Source: Acetobacteraceae bacterium
GTDB lineage: Bacteria; Pseudomonadota; Alphaproteobacteria; Acetobacterales; Acetobacteraceae
Assembly: GCA_020848935.1 (NCBI GenBank)
Contig: JADLHF010000123.1
Span: 1-34,710 of the forward strand
DNA length: 34,710 nucleotides
Direction: 5' to 3'
This document shows, in pieces, positions 1 through 9,636 of this stretch. The position numbers and the translations under genes are program-made. Numbering within the stretch: the stretch's first letter is position 1; every line of letters starts with the position of its first letter. The notes under the pieces were generated by a model. The model ran no database searches. It worked only from the letters and a program-made list of their open reading frames with translations, and was not told the origin of the DNA.

Positions 1-116
1 CGCTGCACCTGGAGACCATGCTGACCCCGGGGCTGGAGCCGGATGACGCGCGCATCGACGATGCCGTGGCCGCGGCGGTGGCGGCGTTCCTGCGGGCCTA
101 TGGGGGGCGGCAGTAG
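1..116 (+). CDS. C-terminal fragment of an unidentified protein
   Basis: An open frame enters from the left edge and ends at TAG 114-116. It encodes about 37 residues ending in an Ala-rich helix followed by LRAYGGRQ. The alanine-rich amphipathic end resembles the last helix of some TetR-type regulators, but the fragment is too short to assign. Codon use has the G/C third-position bias expected of this genome, so it is probably a real gene end. It points toward the palindromic element at 136-253, which could serve as its terminator. Confidence 0.45.
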   Translation, partial: LHLETMLTPGLEPDDARIDDAVAAAVAAFLRAYGGRQ

Positions 117-135
117 AGAAAAGCTAGAGAAAGAT

Positions 136-253
136 GTTCTTTTTTGAAAAAAAGAACCAAAAAACTTCATTCGTTAGGGTGTGGTGACACGGCGGCGCCA
201 CGCGATAACCAACGAATGAAGTCTTTTTGCTTCATTTTCTTCAGAAAAAGAAG
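136..253. repeat. Palindromic intergenic element, copy 1
   Basis: This AT-rich element of about 118 bp is built as a nested palindrome. An outer hairpin GTTCTTTTTT/AAAAAAGAAC lies at 136-157. A perfect 11-bp arm CTTCATTCGTT (165-175) pairs with AACGAATGAAG (211-221). A second outer hairpin lies at 230-253 (CTTCATTTTCT/AGAAAAAGAAG, one mismatch). T-runs on both sides of the stems suit a bidirectional terminator between the upstream rightward gene and the leftward aldolase gene. A related copy in opposite orientation lies at 1464-1572. Confidence 0.75.
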
Positions 254-273
254 GCCTTCCTTGCCTTCTCTTT

Positions 274-1344
274 TCACGCCGCCTTCACCACCGCGCCCAT
301 CGCCTGCACCGCTTCGTCGATCTGTGCCGCGCTGATGTCCAGGTGGGTGCAGGCGCGCACGCGGTATTTGCCGTTGGTGCTGACCGCGACACCATGCTGG
401 CGCGCGGCGTCGGAGAAGCTGGCCGAGGTCATGCCGGTGCCCTGGACGTTGAAGAACACCAGGTTGGTCTCCGGCTCCTCGGCCACGATGCCGGGAATCT
501 GGCCCAGGCCGCGGGCCAGGCGCTTGGCGTTGGCGTGGTCCTCGGCCAGGCGGTCGATGTGGTGGTCCAGCGCGTACAGGCAGCCGGCGGCCAGCATGCC
601 GGACTGGCGCATCGAGCCGCCCAGGCGCTGCTTCCAGCGCCAGGCGGCGCCGATGAATTCCTTGCTGCCGACCAGCACGGCGCCGACGCCGGTGCCCAGG
701 CCCTTGGTGAAGTCCAGCCACAGCGAATCGAAGCCCGCCGCCATGTCCTTGGCCGCGATGCCGGCGGCGACGCAGGCATTCATCAGCCGCGCGCCGTCCA
801 TGTGGGTGCGCAGCCCGTTCTCGTGGGCGATGGCGCATAGTTCGTTGATGGCCTCCAGCTTCCACACCGCGCCGCCGCCGGTATTGGCGGTCTGCTCGAT
901 CTCCAGCAGCGCCTGCGGCGGGGCGTAGCGGGTGCGCGGGCGCAGGGCGGCGCGCAGCGTGTCGGCATCGAACATGCCGCGCGCGCCCTTCAGGCCGGTG
1001 ATCTGCGCGCCGGTGATGGCGCCGACCGCGCCGCCCTCGCTGGTCAGGATATGAGCGGTCTCATGCGCCAGGATCTCGTCGCCGGGGCGGCAATGGGTGG
1101 CAATCGCGATCTGGTTGCACATCGTGCCGCTGGGCAGGAACAGGGCGGCCTCCTTGCCCATCATCGCGGCCATGCGCTCCTGCAGCGCGTTGGTGGTGGG
1201 GTCCCAGCCGAACTGCTCGTCGCCGACCTCGGCGGCCAGCATCGCGGCCTTCATCGCCGGCGTCGGCCGGGTCTGGGTGTCGGAATACAGGTTGACGCGC
1301 AGCTTCGGCTGGGACGCGTCCATACGCAGCGGGGTGTAGTCCAT
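274..1344 (-). CDS. ltaE: Low-specificity L-threonine aldolase family PLP enzyme
   Basis: The 356-residue protein belongs to the beta-eliminating lyase / threonine aldolase fold-type I family. Members cleave L-threonine or L-allo-threonine to glycine and acetaldehyde in the cytoplasm. Visible landmarks are the N-terminal SDTQTRPTPAM (21-31), the phosphate-binding PSGT (71-74), HMDGAR (181-186) with Asp183 expected to contact the PLP pyridine nitrogen, and DFTKGLGTG with Lys214 as the Schiff-base lysine. Length fits the family (about 330-360). The start at 1344 has GGAG upstream at a slightly long spacing; an internal Met8 start is possible. The gene stands alone, flanked on both sides by oppositely oriented palindromic elements. 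Substrate preference (threonine, allo-threonine or phenylserine) cannot be read from sequence. Confidence 0.88.
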   Translation of the reverse strand: MDYTPLRMDASQPKLRVNLYSDTQTRPTPAMKAAMLAAEVGDEQFGWDPTTNALQERMAAMMGKEAALFLPSGTMCNQIAIATHCRPGDEILAHETAHILTSEGGAVGAITGAQITGLKGARGMFDADTLRAALRPRTRYAPPQALLEIEQTANTGGGAVWKLEAINELCAIAHENGLRTHMDGARLMNACVAAGIAAKDMAAGFDSLWLDFTKGLGTGVGAVLVGSKEFIGAAWRWKQRLGGSMRQSGMLAAGCLYALDHHIDRLAEDHANAKRLARGLGQIPGIVAEEPETNLVFFNVQGTGMTSASFSDAARQHGVAVSTNGKYRVRACTHLDISAAQIDEAVQAMGAVVKAA

Positions 1345-1463
1345 GACGTGCGAACTCCGAGGGCTTCAGCTGCGCAGAGAAGCACCCCGCGCCGCGATGC
1401 GCCAGGGGGCCGGCGCATCGGCTTGGTCATGCGGAGGCAGCAGGAAGGGAAGTAAGAAAGAAT

Positions 1464-1572
1464 CTTCTTTTTCTGAAGAAAAAGAAGCAAAAAGACTTCT
1501 ATTCATTTGAATTATGGCCCGAACCAAACGAATCGGGCAAAAGTTTTTTGGTTCTTTTTTTCAAAAAAGAAC
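1464..1572. repeat. Palindromic intergenic element, copy 2 (opposite orientation to copy 1)
   Basis: This is the same architecture as the element at 136-253 but reversed. A perfect hairpin CTTCTTTTTCT/AGAAAAAGAAG lies at 1464-1487. The inner arms ATTCATTTG (1501-1509) and CAAACGAAT (1524-1532) pair with one G-U. The hairpin GTTCTTTTTT/AAAAAAGAAC lies at 1551-1572, next to AAGTTTTTTG. The loop sequence differs from copy 1 while the arms are conserved, as expected for a structured repeat family under selection for pairing. Confidence 0.75.
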
Positions 1573-1599
1573 TTCTTTCTTCCTCTCTTGCCAGTCCGA

Positions 1600-1797
1600 T
1601 CAGATATCGGCGGAAGCGCGCGGCGCAATCGGCAGGCAGATCGCCGCGCTGGCGGGCATCACCCGGCCGTCGGCGTGGCTGGCGATCATCTCGGCGCGGG
1701 TGGCGACGCGTTCGGCCGGCGCCTCGGGCCAGGCCAGGGTGGCGGCGGCGCCGAGGGTGAGGGCCAGGGCGGTGGCGAACATCAGGCGAATCGGCAT
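1600..1797 (-). CDS. Small exported peptide of unknown function
   Basis: The 65-residue product starts MPIRLMFATALALTLGAAAT, a typical Sec signal peptide with a basic N-terminus and hydrophobic core. Cleavage is likely near Ala20-Ala25, leaving a mature chain of about 40 residues. AGGAAAGG lies about 9 bases before the ATG, which supports this start. I do not recognise a family. The mature part contains a single Cys and no obvious motif. The gene lies 70 bp downstream of the ratA-like gene on the same strand and could be cotranscribed with the lipA block. Confidence 0.55.
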   Translation of the reverse strand: MPIRLMFATALALTLGAAATLAWPEAPAERVATRAEMIASHADGRVMPASAAICLPIAPRASADI

Positions 1798-1867
1798 GGC
1801 AGTGTGCCCTTTCCTGGGGGAGTCGATCGACGCGGTGGCGCCAAGGCGCGGGCGGCCTCTTGCTTCA

Positions 1868-2359
1868 TTACGTGCCCAGCCTTCCTTCGGATGGGGTGCC
1901 GGGCATCATGCCGGAAGCAGCCGCCGGCGGGGCGCCATGCACGGCGCGGGCGCGGGCGAGGAAGGCCCTGACCATGCGGCGCACCGCCTCCTGGAACACC
2001 GCGCCGATGGCGAGTTGCAGCAGCTTCGAGCGGAACTCGAAATCGACGTCGAAATGCACCCGGCAGCCGGTGCCAACGGCCTCGAACCGCCACTGGTTGG
2101 TCAGGTAGCGGAACGGTCCGTTCTCGTAGCGCACGCCGATGCGGTCCGGTCGCTGCAGCGCCACCCGGCTGGTGAAGCTCTCGCGGAAGGGTCCGAAGCC
2201 GATGGTCAGGTCGGCGACCATCTCCGTCTCGCTGCGGCTGCGCACCTTGGCCCCGACGCACCACGGCAGGAACTCGGGATAGCGGTCCACATCGGCCACC
2301 AGGTCGAACAGCTGTTCGGGCCGGTAGGGGACGGTGCGGGTTTCGCTGTGGCGCGGCAT
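1868..2359 (-). CDS. RatA / COQ10-type START-domain protein
   Basis: The 163-residue protein has the polyketide cyclase/START fold of the COQ10-RatA family. The motif YRPEQLFDLVADVDRYPEFLPWC (12-34) is diagnostic and FRSKLLQLAIGAVFQEA forms the C-terminal helix. Mitochondrial COQ10 binds coenzyme Q and supports respiration; E. coli RatA was described as a ribosome-association toxin, so annotations of this family conflict. Its place 4 bp behind lipA in the PDH/lipoate block is common in alphaproteobacteria and favours a quinone or respiratory role over a toxin. The last 25 or so residues are an extra Ala/Pro/Gly-rich tail beyond the usual domain end. No antitoxin gene is adjacent. Confidence 0.85.
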   Translation of the reverse strand: MPRHSETRTVPYRPEQLFDLVADVDRYPEFLPWCVGAKVRSRSETEMVADLTIGFGPFRESFTSRVALQRPDRIGVRYENGPFRYLTNQWRFEAVGTGCRVHFDVDFEFRSKLLQLAIGAVFQEAVRRMVRAFLARARAVHGAPPAAASGMMPGTPSEGRLGT

Positions 2360-2363
2360 CGGA

Positions 2364-3317
2364 TCAACGTGCGGCCCGCGCGGCCTGAAGCCGGGCGAAG
2401 TCCTCGTCGGCGTGATAGGAGCTGCGGGTCAACGGGGTGGCGGAGACCAGCAGGAAGCCGCGCGCGCGCGCCAGGCTGGCATACTCCGCGAACGCCTCCG
2501 GGGTGATGAAATCGGCCACCGCCGCGTGCTTCACGGTGGGCTGGAGGTACTGGCCGATGGTCAGGAAATCGACATCGGCGATCCTGAGATCATCCATCAC
2601 CTGGAGGATTTCCGGCTTGGCCTCGCCGAGGCCGACCATTAGGCCCGATTTGGTGAAGATGGTGGGATCGTGCCGCTTCACCTGGTCCAGCAGCCGCAGC
2701 GACTGGTAGTAGCGCGCACCGGGACGGATCGAGGGGTAGAGCCGGGGCACCGTCTCAAGATTGTGATTGAACACGTCCGGCCGCGCTTCGGCCACCACCT
2801 CCATCGCGCCGGGCTTGCGCAGGAAGTCCGGCGTCAGCACCTCGATCGTGGTGCCGGGGGCCGCGGCGCGGATGGCGCGGATCACCGCGGCGAAGTGCCC
2901 TGCCCCGCCATCGGCGAGGTCGTCGCGGTCCACCGAGGTGATCACCACATGGCGCAGCCCGAGCTTGGCCACCGCATCGGCCACCCGATCGGGCTCGCCG
3001 GCATCCAGCGCCTCCGGCATGCCGGTGCGCACGTTGCAGAAGCTGCATGCCCGGGTGCAGGTGTCGCCCATGATCATCATGGTGGCGTGGCGCCGGGACC
3101 AGCACTCGCCGATATTCGGGCAGGCGGCCTCCTCGCACACCGTGGTCAGCCGGTTCTCGCGCATCAGCGCGTGGGTCTCGTGGTACACGGGCTGGTTGGG
3201 CGCCTTCACCCGGATCCAGGCAGGCTTGCGCTGGATCGGGTTGTCGGGCCGGCGGGCCTTCTCGGGATGGCGAGGAAGGTCGATCCGGTGGTCGATGACG
3301 AGTCGGGTGCTGGTCAT
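2364..3317 (-). CDS. lipA: Lipoyl synthase
   Basis: This 317-residue radical-SAM enzyme inserts two sulfurs into protein-bound octanoyl groups to make lipoyl cofactor. Both iron-sulfur clusters are visible: the auxiliary cluster cysteines C61, C66 and C72 in [12 protein letters not shown], and the radical-SAM cysteines C87, C91 and C94 in CTRACSFC. The C-terminal [10 protein letters not shown] supplies the conserved RSSY serine that ligates the auxiliary cluster. Length is normal. The gene follows lpd by 3 bp and precedes ratA by 4 bp, so it is almost certainly in the same transcript as the lipoate-dependent pyruvate dehydrogenase genes upstream. That arrangement couples cofactor synthesis to its acceptor proteins. 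Confidence 0.97.
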   Translation of the reverse strand: MTSTRLVIDHRIDLPRHPEKARRPDNPIQRKPAWIRVKAPNQPVYHETHALMRENRLTTVCEEAACPNIGECWSRRHATMMIMGDTCTRACSFCNVRTGMPEALDAGEPDRVADAVAKLGLRHVVITSVDRDDLADGGAGHFAAVIRAIRAAAPGTTIEVLTPDFLRKPGAMEVVAEARPDVFNHNLETVPRLYPSIRPGARYYQSLRLLDQVKRHDPTIFTKSGLMVGLGEAKPEILQVMDDLRIADVDFLTIGQYLQPTVKHAAVADFITPEAFAEYASLARARGFLLVSATPLTRSSYHADEDFARLQAARAAR

Positions 3318-3320
3318 GGC

Positions 3321-4721
<1,401 letters not shown>

Positions 4722-4756
4722 GGGTGGGGTCCTCTCAGTTCGTTGGGTTGAGGCAG

Positions 4757-4950
4757 CAGGCAGAGACGGCAGGAAAGCGGCACGGAGGCACGGCGCAGCA
4801 AGGCAAGGCGAGCTCCTTCCCGGCGGGCTGCGGCCGGGACAAGGACGTTCGGCAGTGGCGGCACTGGCCGGAACGCGACCAGGCAGCCGTCGGTCATCGT
4901 CGCCCCTGCCGTGCTCCTCCGTGCCTGTGCCGCCGCTTTCCCTCTTGCCT
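4757..4950. repeat. Imperfect long inverted repeat between GNAT and lpd genes
   Basis: The roughly 225-bp gap between the acetyltransferase stop and the lpd start carries two related arms in opposite orientation. The left arm (about 4757-4793) contains GGAAAGCGGC and ACGGAGGCACGGC. The complement of the right arm (4950-4908) contains AGGCAAGAG, GGAAAGCGGC and GCACGGAGGAGCACGGC. The arms could fold into a long bulged stem around about 115 bp of loop. No gene is seen inside. It may be an mRNA processing or attenuation structure within the pdh operon, or a decayed repeat element. Confidence 0.5.
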
Positions 4951-5443
4951 ACCGCCCGGCCACGCGCGCCAGCGTGTCGCCCTGAAGCCGCTGCACCGTC
5001 CAGTCCTCCATCCCCACCGCCCCCAGCGCGCGATAGAACGCGATCGACGGGGCATTCCAGTCCAGCACCGACCATTCCATCCGCGCGCAGCCCTGGTCCA
5101 GCGCGCGCGCGGCGAGTTCGCGGAAGATCGCCTTGCCGATGCCCCGCCCGCGATGCGCGGGATCGACGAAGATATCCTCCAGGTACAGTCCGGGCCGCGC
5201 CATGAAGGTGGAGAAGTTGAAATAGTACAGCGCCAGCCCGATCGGTGCGCCCTCATGCTCCACGATCAGCGCAAACACCCGCGGCGGCGCGCCGAACAGC
5301 GCCGTGGCGAACATCTCCGGCGTGCCGGTGGCCAAGTGCTCCATCTTCTCGTAGATCGCCAGTTGGCGCACGAAGTGATCGACCAGCCCCTCGTCGCCGG
5401 GCACCGCGTCGCGCAGCGTCACCCCATCGGGCAGCAGGTTCAC
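4949..5443 (-). CDS. GNAT family N-acetyltransferase (diamine acetyltransferase-like)
   Basis: The 164-residue protein has a single GNAT fold. The acetyl-CoA loop is RGRGIGKAIF, followed by CARMEWSVLDWNAPSIAFYRALGA. The strand YLEDIFVDPAHRGRGIG and the MEWSVLDWN segment closely resemble eukaryotic spermidine/spermine acetyltransferase SAT1, so a polyamine or small amine substrate is a reasonable guess, not a demonstrated one. The start is GTG at 5443, the only start that keeps the full N-terminal strand. It lies 13 bp behind pdhC and is evidently cotranscribed with the pyruvate dehydrogenase genes that supply its acetyl-CoA. Confidence 0.85.
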   Translation of the reverse strand: MNLLPDGVTLRDAVPGDEGLVDHFVRQLAIYEKMEHLATGTPEMFATALFGAPPRVFALIVEHEGAPIGLALYYFNFSTFMARPGLYLEDIFVDPAHRGRGIGKAIFRELAARALDQGCARMEWSVLDWNAPSIAFYRALGAVGMEDWTVQRLQGDTLARVAGR

Positions 5444-5456
5444 AGCAGCAGGCCCT

Positions 5457-6815
5457 TCAAAGCAACAGACCCAGCGGGTCCTCGCACAGCTTCTTGAACT
5501 CCTTCAGCCACGCCGCCCCCACCGCCCCGTCCACCACCCGGTGGTCGCAGGACAGGGTGCAGGTCATCACCCGGGCGATGGCCAACTCGCCGTTCTTCAC
5601 CACCGCGCGCGGCGCGGCGGCGCCCACCGCCAGGATCGCGGCCTGCGGCGGGTTGATGATGGCGGAGAAATGCGACACGCCGAACATGCCCATGTTGGAG
5701 ATCGAGAAGCCGCCGCCTTGGAATTCTTCCGGCTTTAGCTTGCCGGCCTTGGCGCGCGCAGCGAGGTCGCGCATTTCGGCGCCGATCGTCATCAGCCCCT
5801 TGCGGTCGGCATGGCGGATGATCGGCGTGATCAGCCCGTCCGGGATCGCCACCGCCACGGAGATATCGACATCGCTGAACAGCACGGTGGCATCATCGGT
5901 CCACGCCGCGTTGACCTTCGGCATCCGGCGCAGCGTGATCGCCGAGGCCTTGATGATCAGGTCGTTCAGCGTGACGACGTAGCGCCCCTCGCCCTCCTTC
6001 GGGCTGCGCGCGTTCAGCTCCTCGCCGAGCTTCCACAGCGCGTCCACCTCGATATCCATCGAGGCGTAGAAATGCGGGATGGTCGATTTCGCCTCGGTCA
6101 GCCGGCGGGCGATGACGCGGCGCATCGAGGAATGCGGCACCAGGGTGTGTGGCGCGGTGATCACGGGTGCGGGGCCACGCGGCGTCGGGGCGGCAGAAGG
6201 GGCCGTGGGAGCCGGCGCCGGTGCCGCGGCCTGCGCGGGCGCGCCGCCCTTCGCCGCGGCCTCGACATCGGCGCGCACGATCCGCCCGCCGGGCCCGGAG
6301 CCGGCCAACTTCGCCAGGTCCACGCCGGCCTGCTGCGCCATGCGGCGGGCCAGCGGCGAGGCAACCACCCGCTCGCCTCCGGCCGCCGGGGCAGCAGCGG
6401 GTGCGGCCGCCGGCGCCGGCGACGCGGGAGCAGACGCAGCAGGAGCGGGGGCGGCGGGCGCAGCAGGCGCGGGTGCGGAAGCGGCGGGCGCGGGGGCGGG
6501 GGCGGGAGCGGTGGGCGCGGGCGCAGCAGGGGGTGCCTTGGCTGGCGCGGCATCGCCCGTCGGGACCGCCTCGCCGGCCTCGACCAGAATGGCGATCGGC
6601 TGGTTGACCTGCACCCCCTCGGTGCCGTCGGCGACCAGGATGCGGCCCAGCACGCCCTCATCCACCGCCTCCACCTCCATGGTGGCCTTGTCGGTCTCGA
6701 TCTCGGCGATCACGTCGCCGGCCTTCACCGTGTCGCCCTCTTTCTTCAGCCAGCGTGCCAGCGTGCCCTCGGTCATGGTCGGGCTCAGGGCGGGCATCAG
6801 GATGTTGGTGGCCAT
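5457..6815 (-). CDS. pdhC: Pyruvate dehydrogenase E2, dihydrolipoamide acetyltransferase
   Basis: The 452-residue core subunit transfers acetyl groups from lipoyl to CoA. It has one N-terminal lipoyl domain with Lys43 in [11 protein letters not shown], then a long Ala/Pro linker (about 85-147). Next come the E1/E3-binding domain (about 150-187, ASPLARRMA...[13 protein letters not shown]), a second Ala/Pro linker, and the catalytic domain ending in DHRVVDG with His425 and Asp429. GGGGAAG precedes the ATG. It lies 69 bp behind pdhB. The linker DNA is extremely GC-rich and repetitive, which produces long spurious open frames on the other strand. Together with the lipoyl domain on E1-beta this gives two lipoyl carriers per complex unit, as is usual in alphaproteobacteria. 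Confidence 0.96.
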   Translation of the reverse strand: MATNILMPALSPTMTEGTLARWLKKEGDTVKAGDVIAEIETDKATMEVEAVDEGVLGRILVADGTEGVQVNQPIAILVEAGEAVPTGDAAPAKAPPAAPAPTAPAPAPAPAASAPAPAAPAAPAPAASAPASPAPAAAPAAAPAAGGERVVASPLARRMAQQAGVDLAKLAGSGPGGRIVRADVEAAAKGGAPAQAAAPAPAPTAPSAAPTPRGPAPVITAPHTLVPHSSMRRVIARRLTEAKSTIPHFYASMDIEVDALWKLGEELNARSPKEGEGRYVVTLNDLIIKASAITLRRMPKVNAAWTDDATVLFSDVDISVAVAIPDGLITPIIRHADRKGLMTIGAEMRDLAARAKAGKLKPEEFQGGGFSISNMGMFGVSHFSAIINPPQAAILAVGAAAPRAVVKNGELAIARVMTCTLSCDHRVVDGAVGAAWLKEFKKLCEDPLGLLL

Positions 6816-6884
6816 GTCGCTTCCCCGTTCATGGGCGGAATTCGTGTCAGCCTGGGCACGGACGTTGCATTTGAACGCCTGCCC

Positions 6885-8252
6885 TCAGACGATCCGGCGG
6901 ACCGCCGCCACCACCCAGTCGGGCTGCGGCAGGGCCAGCTTCTCCAGGTTGGCGGCGTACGGCAACGGCACGTCGGCGCCGTGCACGCGCACCGGCGGCG
7001 CATCCAGCCAGTCGAAGCAGTGCTCGATCACCTGCATGTTCACCTCGGCACCGATGCCGGCATAGGGCCAGCCCTCCTCGACCGTCACGATGCGGTTGGT
7101 CTTCTTCACGCTCTCCACCACCGTGCCGATATCCAGCGGCCGCAGCGTGCGCAGGTTGATCACCTCCGCCTCGATGCCCTGCTCGGCCAGCGCCTCGGCC
7201 GCCTTCATCGCCACCCCGACCATGATCGAGAAGGCGACCAGGGTGACATGCGTGCCGACGCGTTCGATCTTTGCCTTACCGATCGGCAGGATGAAATCGG
7301 GGTCGGTCGGGCAGTCGAACGTCTGGCCGTAGAGGATCTCGTTCTCCAGGACGATCACCGGATTGGGATCGCGGATTGCCGCGCGCAGCAACCCCTTGGA
7401 GTCGGCCGACGACCACGGCGCCACCACCTTCAGCCCGGGCACATGGGCATACCAGCTGGCATAGCACTGGCTGTGCTGGGCGGCCACGCGGCTGGCCGCC
7501 CCGTTGGGGCCGCGGAACACGATCGGGCAGCCCATCTGGCCGCCGGACATGTACAGCGTCTTGGCCGCGGAGTTGATGATGTGGTCCATCGCCTGCATGG
7601 CGAAGTTGAAGGTCATGAACTCGACAATCGGGCGCAGGCCGGTCATCGCCGCGCCGACCGCCATCCCGGTGAAGCCGTGCTCGGTGATCGGCATGTCGAT
7701 CACCCGCTTCGGCCCGAACTCGTCCAGCAGGCCCTGGCTGATCTTGTAGGCGCCCTGGTATTGCGCCACCTCCTCGCCCATCAGGAACACATCGTCGTCG
7801 GCGCGCATCTCGGCGGCCATCGCGTCGCGCAGCGCCTCGCGCACGGTGATCGGGGCACTCGGGCCCCAGTCCTGCTCCTCGGGCAGGGGTGCCGCTTCCG
7901 GGGGCTCGGCGTGTGCCGCGGGAGCCTGCGGCGGCTCTGCGGCCACGGGTGCGGGTTCGGGTGCGGGGGCGGGTGCGGCCGCGGCCGCGGCCGGCGCTGC
8001 CGCCGCCGTCCCGCCTTCGCCGTCCAGTTCGGCGATCGGCGTGTTCACCGCAACACCCTCGGTGCCCTCGGCCACCAGGATGCGCGCCAGGGTGCCCTCA
8101 TCGACCGCCTCCACCTCCATGGTGGCCTTGTCGGTCTCGATCTCGGCCAGCACGTCGCCGGCCTTGATGGTGTCGCCGACATTCTTCAGCCAGCGGGACA
8201 GCTTGCCCTCGGTCATGGTGGGCGACAGGGCGGGCATCAGGATCTGGGTCAC
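6885..8252 (-). CDS. pdhB: Pyruvate dehydrogenase E1 subunit beta with N-terminal lipoyl domain
   Basis: The 455-residue protein is a fusion. A lipoyl domain occupies residues 1-78 with Lys42 in [11 protein letters not shown]. An Ala/Pro/Glu linker (about 80-128) follows, then the E1-beta transketolase-like domain starting [28 protein letters not shown] and running to the C-terminus. The conserved [12 protein letters not shown] and [16 protein letters not shown] segments are present. The start codon is GTG at 8252, only 3 bp after the pdhA stop. The lipoyl domain is highly similar to that of pdhC at 5457-6815, suggesting duplication within the operon. E1-alpha and E1-beta together form the thiamine-diphosphate decarboxylase of the complex. 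Confidence 0.96.
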   Translation of the reverse strand: MTQILMPALSPTMTEGKLSRWLKNVGDTIKAGDVLAEIETDKATMEVEAVDEGTLARILVAEGTEGVAVNTPIAELDGEGGTAAAAPAAAAAAPAPAPEPAPVAAEPPQAPAAHAEPPEAAPLPEEQDWGPSAPITVREALRDAMAAEMRADDDVFLMGEEVAQYQGAYKISQGLLDEFGPKRVIDMPITEHGFTGMAVGAAMTGLRPIVEFMTFNFAMQAMDHIINSAAKTLYMSGGQMGCPIVFRGPNGAASRVAAQHSQCYASWYAHVPGLKVVAPWSSADSKGLLRAAIRDPNPVIVLENEILYGQTFDCPTDPDFILPIGKAKIERVGTHVTLVAFSIMVGVAMKAAEALAEQGIEAEVINLRTLRPLDIGTVVESVKKTNRIVTVEEGWPYAGIGAEVNMQVIEHCFDWLDAPPVRVHGADVPLPYAANLEKLALPQPDWVVAAVRRIV

Positions 8253-8255
8253 CGC

Positions 8256-9353
8256 TCAGTGCTCCAACAGGATGTCGGTCCAGAGTTCCCTGGCGTCCGG
8301 CTCGGGGCTGGTCTGGGCGAAGTCGGCGGCGTCCTGCACGATGCGCTTGACCTCGTCGTCGATGGTCTTGAACGCGCCCTCGTCCACGCCCAGGCTCTCC
8401 AGCTTGTGGCGCGCGCCTTCGATGCAGTCGCGCTCGGTGCGCATCTTCTGCACCTCCTCGCGCGAACGGTAGCGGGCGGGGTCGGACATGGAATGGCCGC
8501 GATAGCGGTATGTCTTGACCTCCAGCAGGTACGGCCCCTTGCCGGCGCGGCAATGCGCCACGGCGATTTCCGCCGCCGCATGCATCGCCTCCACATCCAT
8601 GCCGTCCACCTGCACGCCGGGAATGCCCCAGGGGGCGCCGTTCTGGGACAGGTCGTGGCTGGCCGTGGCCCGCTCCACCGAGGTGCCCATGCCGTACTTG
8701 TTGTTCTCGATCACGTAGATGCAGGGCAGCTTCATCAGGGCGGCGAGGTTGAAGCTCTCGAACACCTGGCCCTGGTTGGAGGCGCCGTCGCCGAAATAGG
8801 TGGCGCTGACCCGGTCGTTGCCGCGATAGTGGTTGCTGAACGCAAGCCCGGTGCCCAGGCTGACCTGTGCGCCGACAATGCCGTGGCCGCCGTAGAAGTT
8901 GCGCTCCTTGCTGAACATGTGCATCGAGCCGCCCTTGCCGCGCGAGTAGCCGTCCGCGCGCCCGGTCAGCTCGGCCATCACGCCGCGCGCCTGCATGCCG
9001 GTGGCCAGCATGTGGCCGTGGTCGCGGTACGAGGTGATGACCTGGTCGCCCTCGCCCAGCGCCAGCTGGATGCCCACCACCACCGCCTCCTGGCCGATAT
9101 ACAGGTGGCAGAACCCGCCGATCAGGCCCATGCCGTAAAGCTGGCCGGCCTTCTCCTCGAACCGGCGGATCAGCAGCATGTCGCGATAGGCGCCCAGCAG
9201 CTGCTCGCGCGGCAGGCCGGGCTGGTTGCTGCCGGGCTTGCTGGCGCCAGGCTTGCCGGTGCTGGCCTTCGGCCCGGCCTTGGCGCCGGCGGCCCGTGGC
9301 TTGGCCAGCTTGCCCTTGTCGTTCGATTTCGCTCGTTCCGCGGCCTGGGCCAT
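8256..9353 (-). CDS. pdhA: Pyruvate dehydrogenase E1 subunit alpha
   Basis: The 365-residue subunit carries the thiamine-diphosphate signature, starting GDG (188-190) in GDGASNQGQVFES and ending at Asn217-Asn218 in IENNKYGMGT. YRYRGHSMSDPARYR near residue 300 is the loop phosphorylated in mitochondrial homologues. I chose the ATG at 9353 because GGAGG lies about 7 bases upstream; a longer frame starting at 9404 has no such site. Residues 1-47 are an unusual Lys/Ala/Gly/Pro-rich basic extension before the conserved domain (LPREQLLGAYRDMLLIRRFEEKAGQLYGMG). As the first pdh gene it probably carries the operon promoter in the 283-bp gap to ftsB. Confidence 0.96.
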   Translation of the reverse strand: MAQAAERAKSNDKGKLAKPRAAGAKAGPKASTGKPGASKPGSNQPGLPREQLLGAYRDMLLIRRFEEKAGQLYGMGLIGGFCHLYIGQEAVVVGIQLALGEGDQVITSYRDHGHMLATGMQARGVMAELTGRADGYSRGKGGSMHMFSKERNFYGGHGIVGAQVSLGTGLAFSNHYRGNDRVSATYFGDGASNQGQVFESFNLAALMKLPCIYVIENNKYGMGTSVERATASHDLSQNGAPWGIPGVQVDGMDVEAMHAAAEIAVAHCRAGKGPYLLEVKTYRYRGHSMSDPARYRSREEVQKMRTERDCIEGARHKLESLGVDEGAFKTIDDEVKRIVQDAADFAQTSPEPDARELWTDILLEH

Positions 9354-9453
9354 CGCGCTGCCTCCATGGAGAAGCTGGGTGGGACGGGTCGATCCCTTGA
9401 CCACGTAGCGGCAGCGGGCCGGCGCGACAAGCCGTTGCGTGGCGAATTACCCT

Positions 9454-9497
9454 TATTGTGCAATGCAATAGAAGTCGTTAACTGACTTTCCGTTAAC
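9454..9497 (-). promoter_or_regulatory. Candidate regulatory region upstream of pdhA
   Basis: The 283-bp gap between pdhA and ftsB has a markedly AT-richer core here. It contains an interrupted dyad TATTG-N7-CAATA (9454-9470) and two direct copies of CGTTAAC (9476-9482 and 9491-9497) with a 15-bp period. On the leftward strand TTAACG followed 17 bases later by CAATAA could be a weak -35/-10 pair. This would place a transcript start roughly 100 bases before the pdhA ATG. The regulator is not identifiable from sequence. Confidence 0.35.
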
Positions 9498-9636
9498 CGC
9501 TTGAACCATGGACCGCCAGCGCGGCGCACCATCGCGCCCGCTACGTCACACTGCGATTCCGCGCACGAAAATTACCCGCCCGCCCCGAATTTCGCACCAG
9601 CATTGCCGCCGCTGCGGCGCGGCCAGGTGGCGCCGC

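Noticed and set aside
1868-2359. Toxin-antitoxin module based on the RatA name
   Set aside because: There is no ratB-like partner gene, and the lipA-linked context matches the COQ10-like use of the family.
4722-5075. Upstream extension of lpd as an extra N-terminal domain
   Set aside because: The 118 extra residues are low-complexity and not lipoyl-like, they overlap the acetyltransferase gene, and a good ribosome site precedes the ATG at 4721.
5811-9485. Very long rightward open frame (over 1200 codons) opposite the pdh genes
   Set aside because: It is antisense to three unambiguous enzyme genes, its composition is Arg/His/Gly-rich, and it exists because high GC removes stop codons. The same applies to the long frames at 17916-21755 and 21979-25749.
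9478-9496. CtrA-type TTAA-N7-TTAA site before pdhA
   Set aside because: The two TTAA boxes are 11 bases apart instead of 7.
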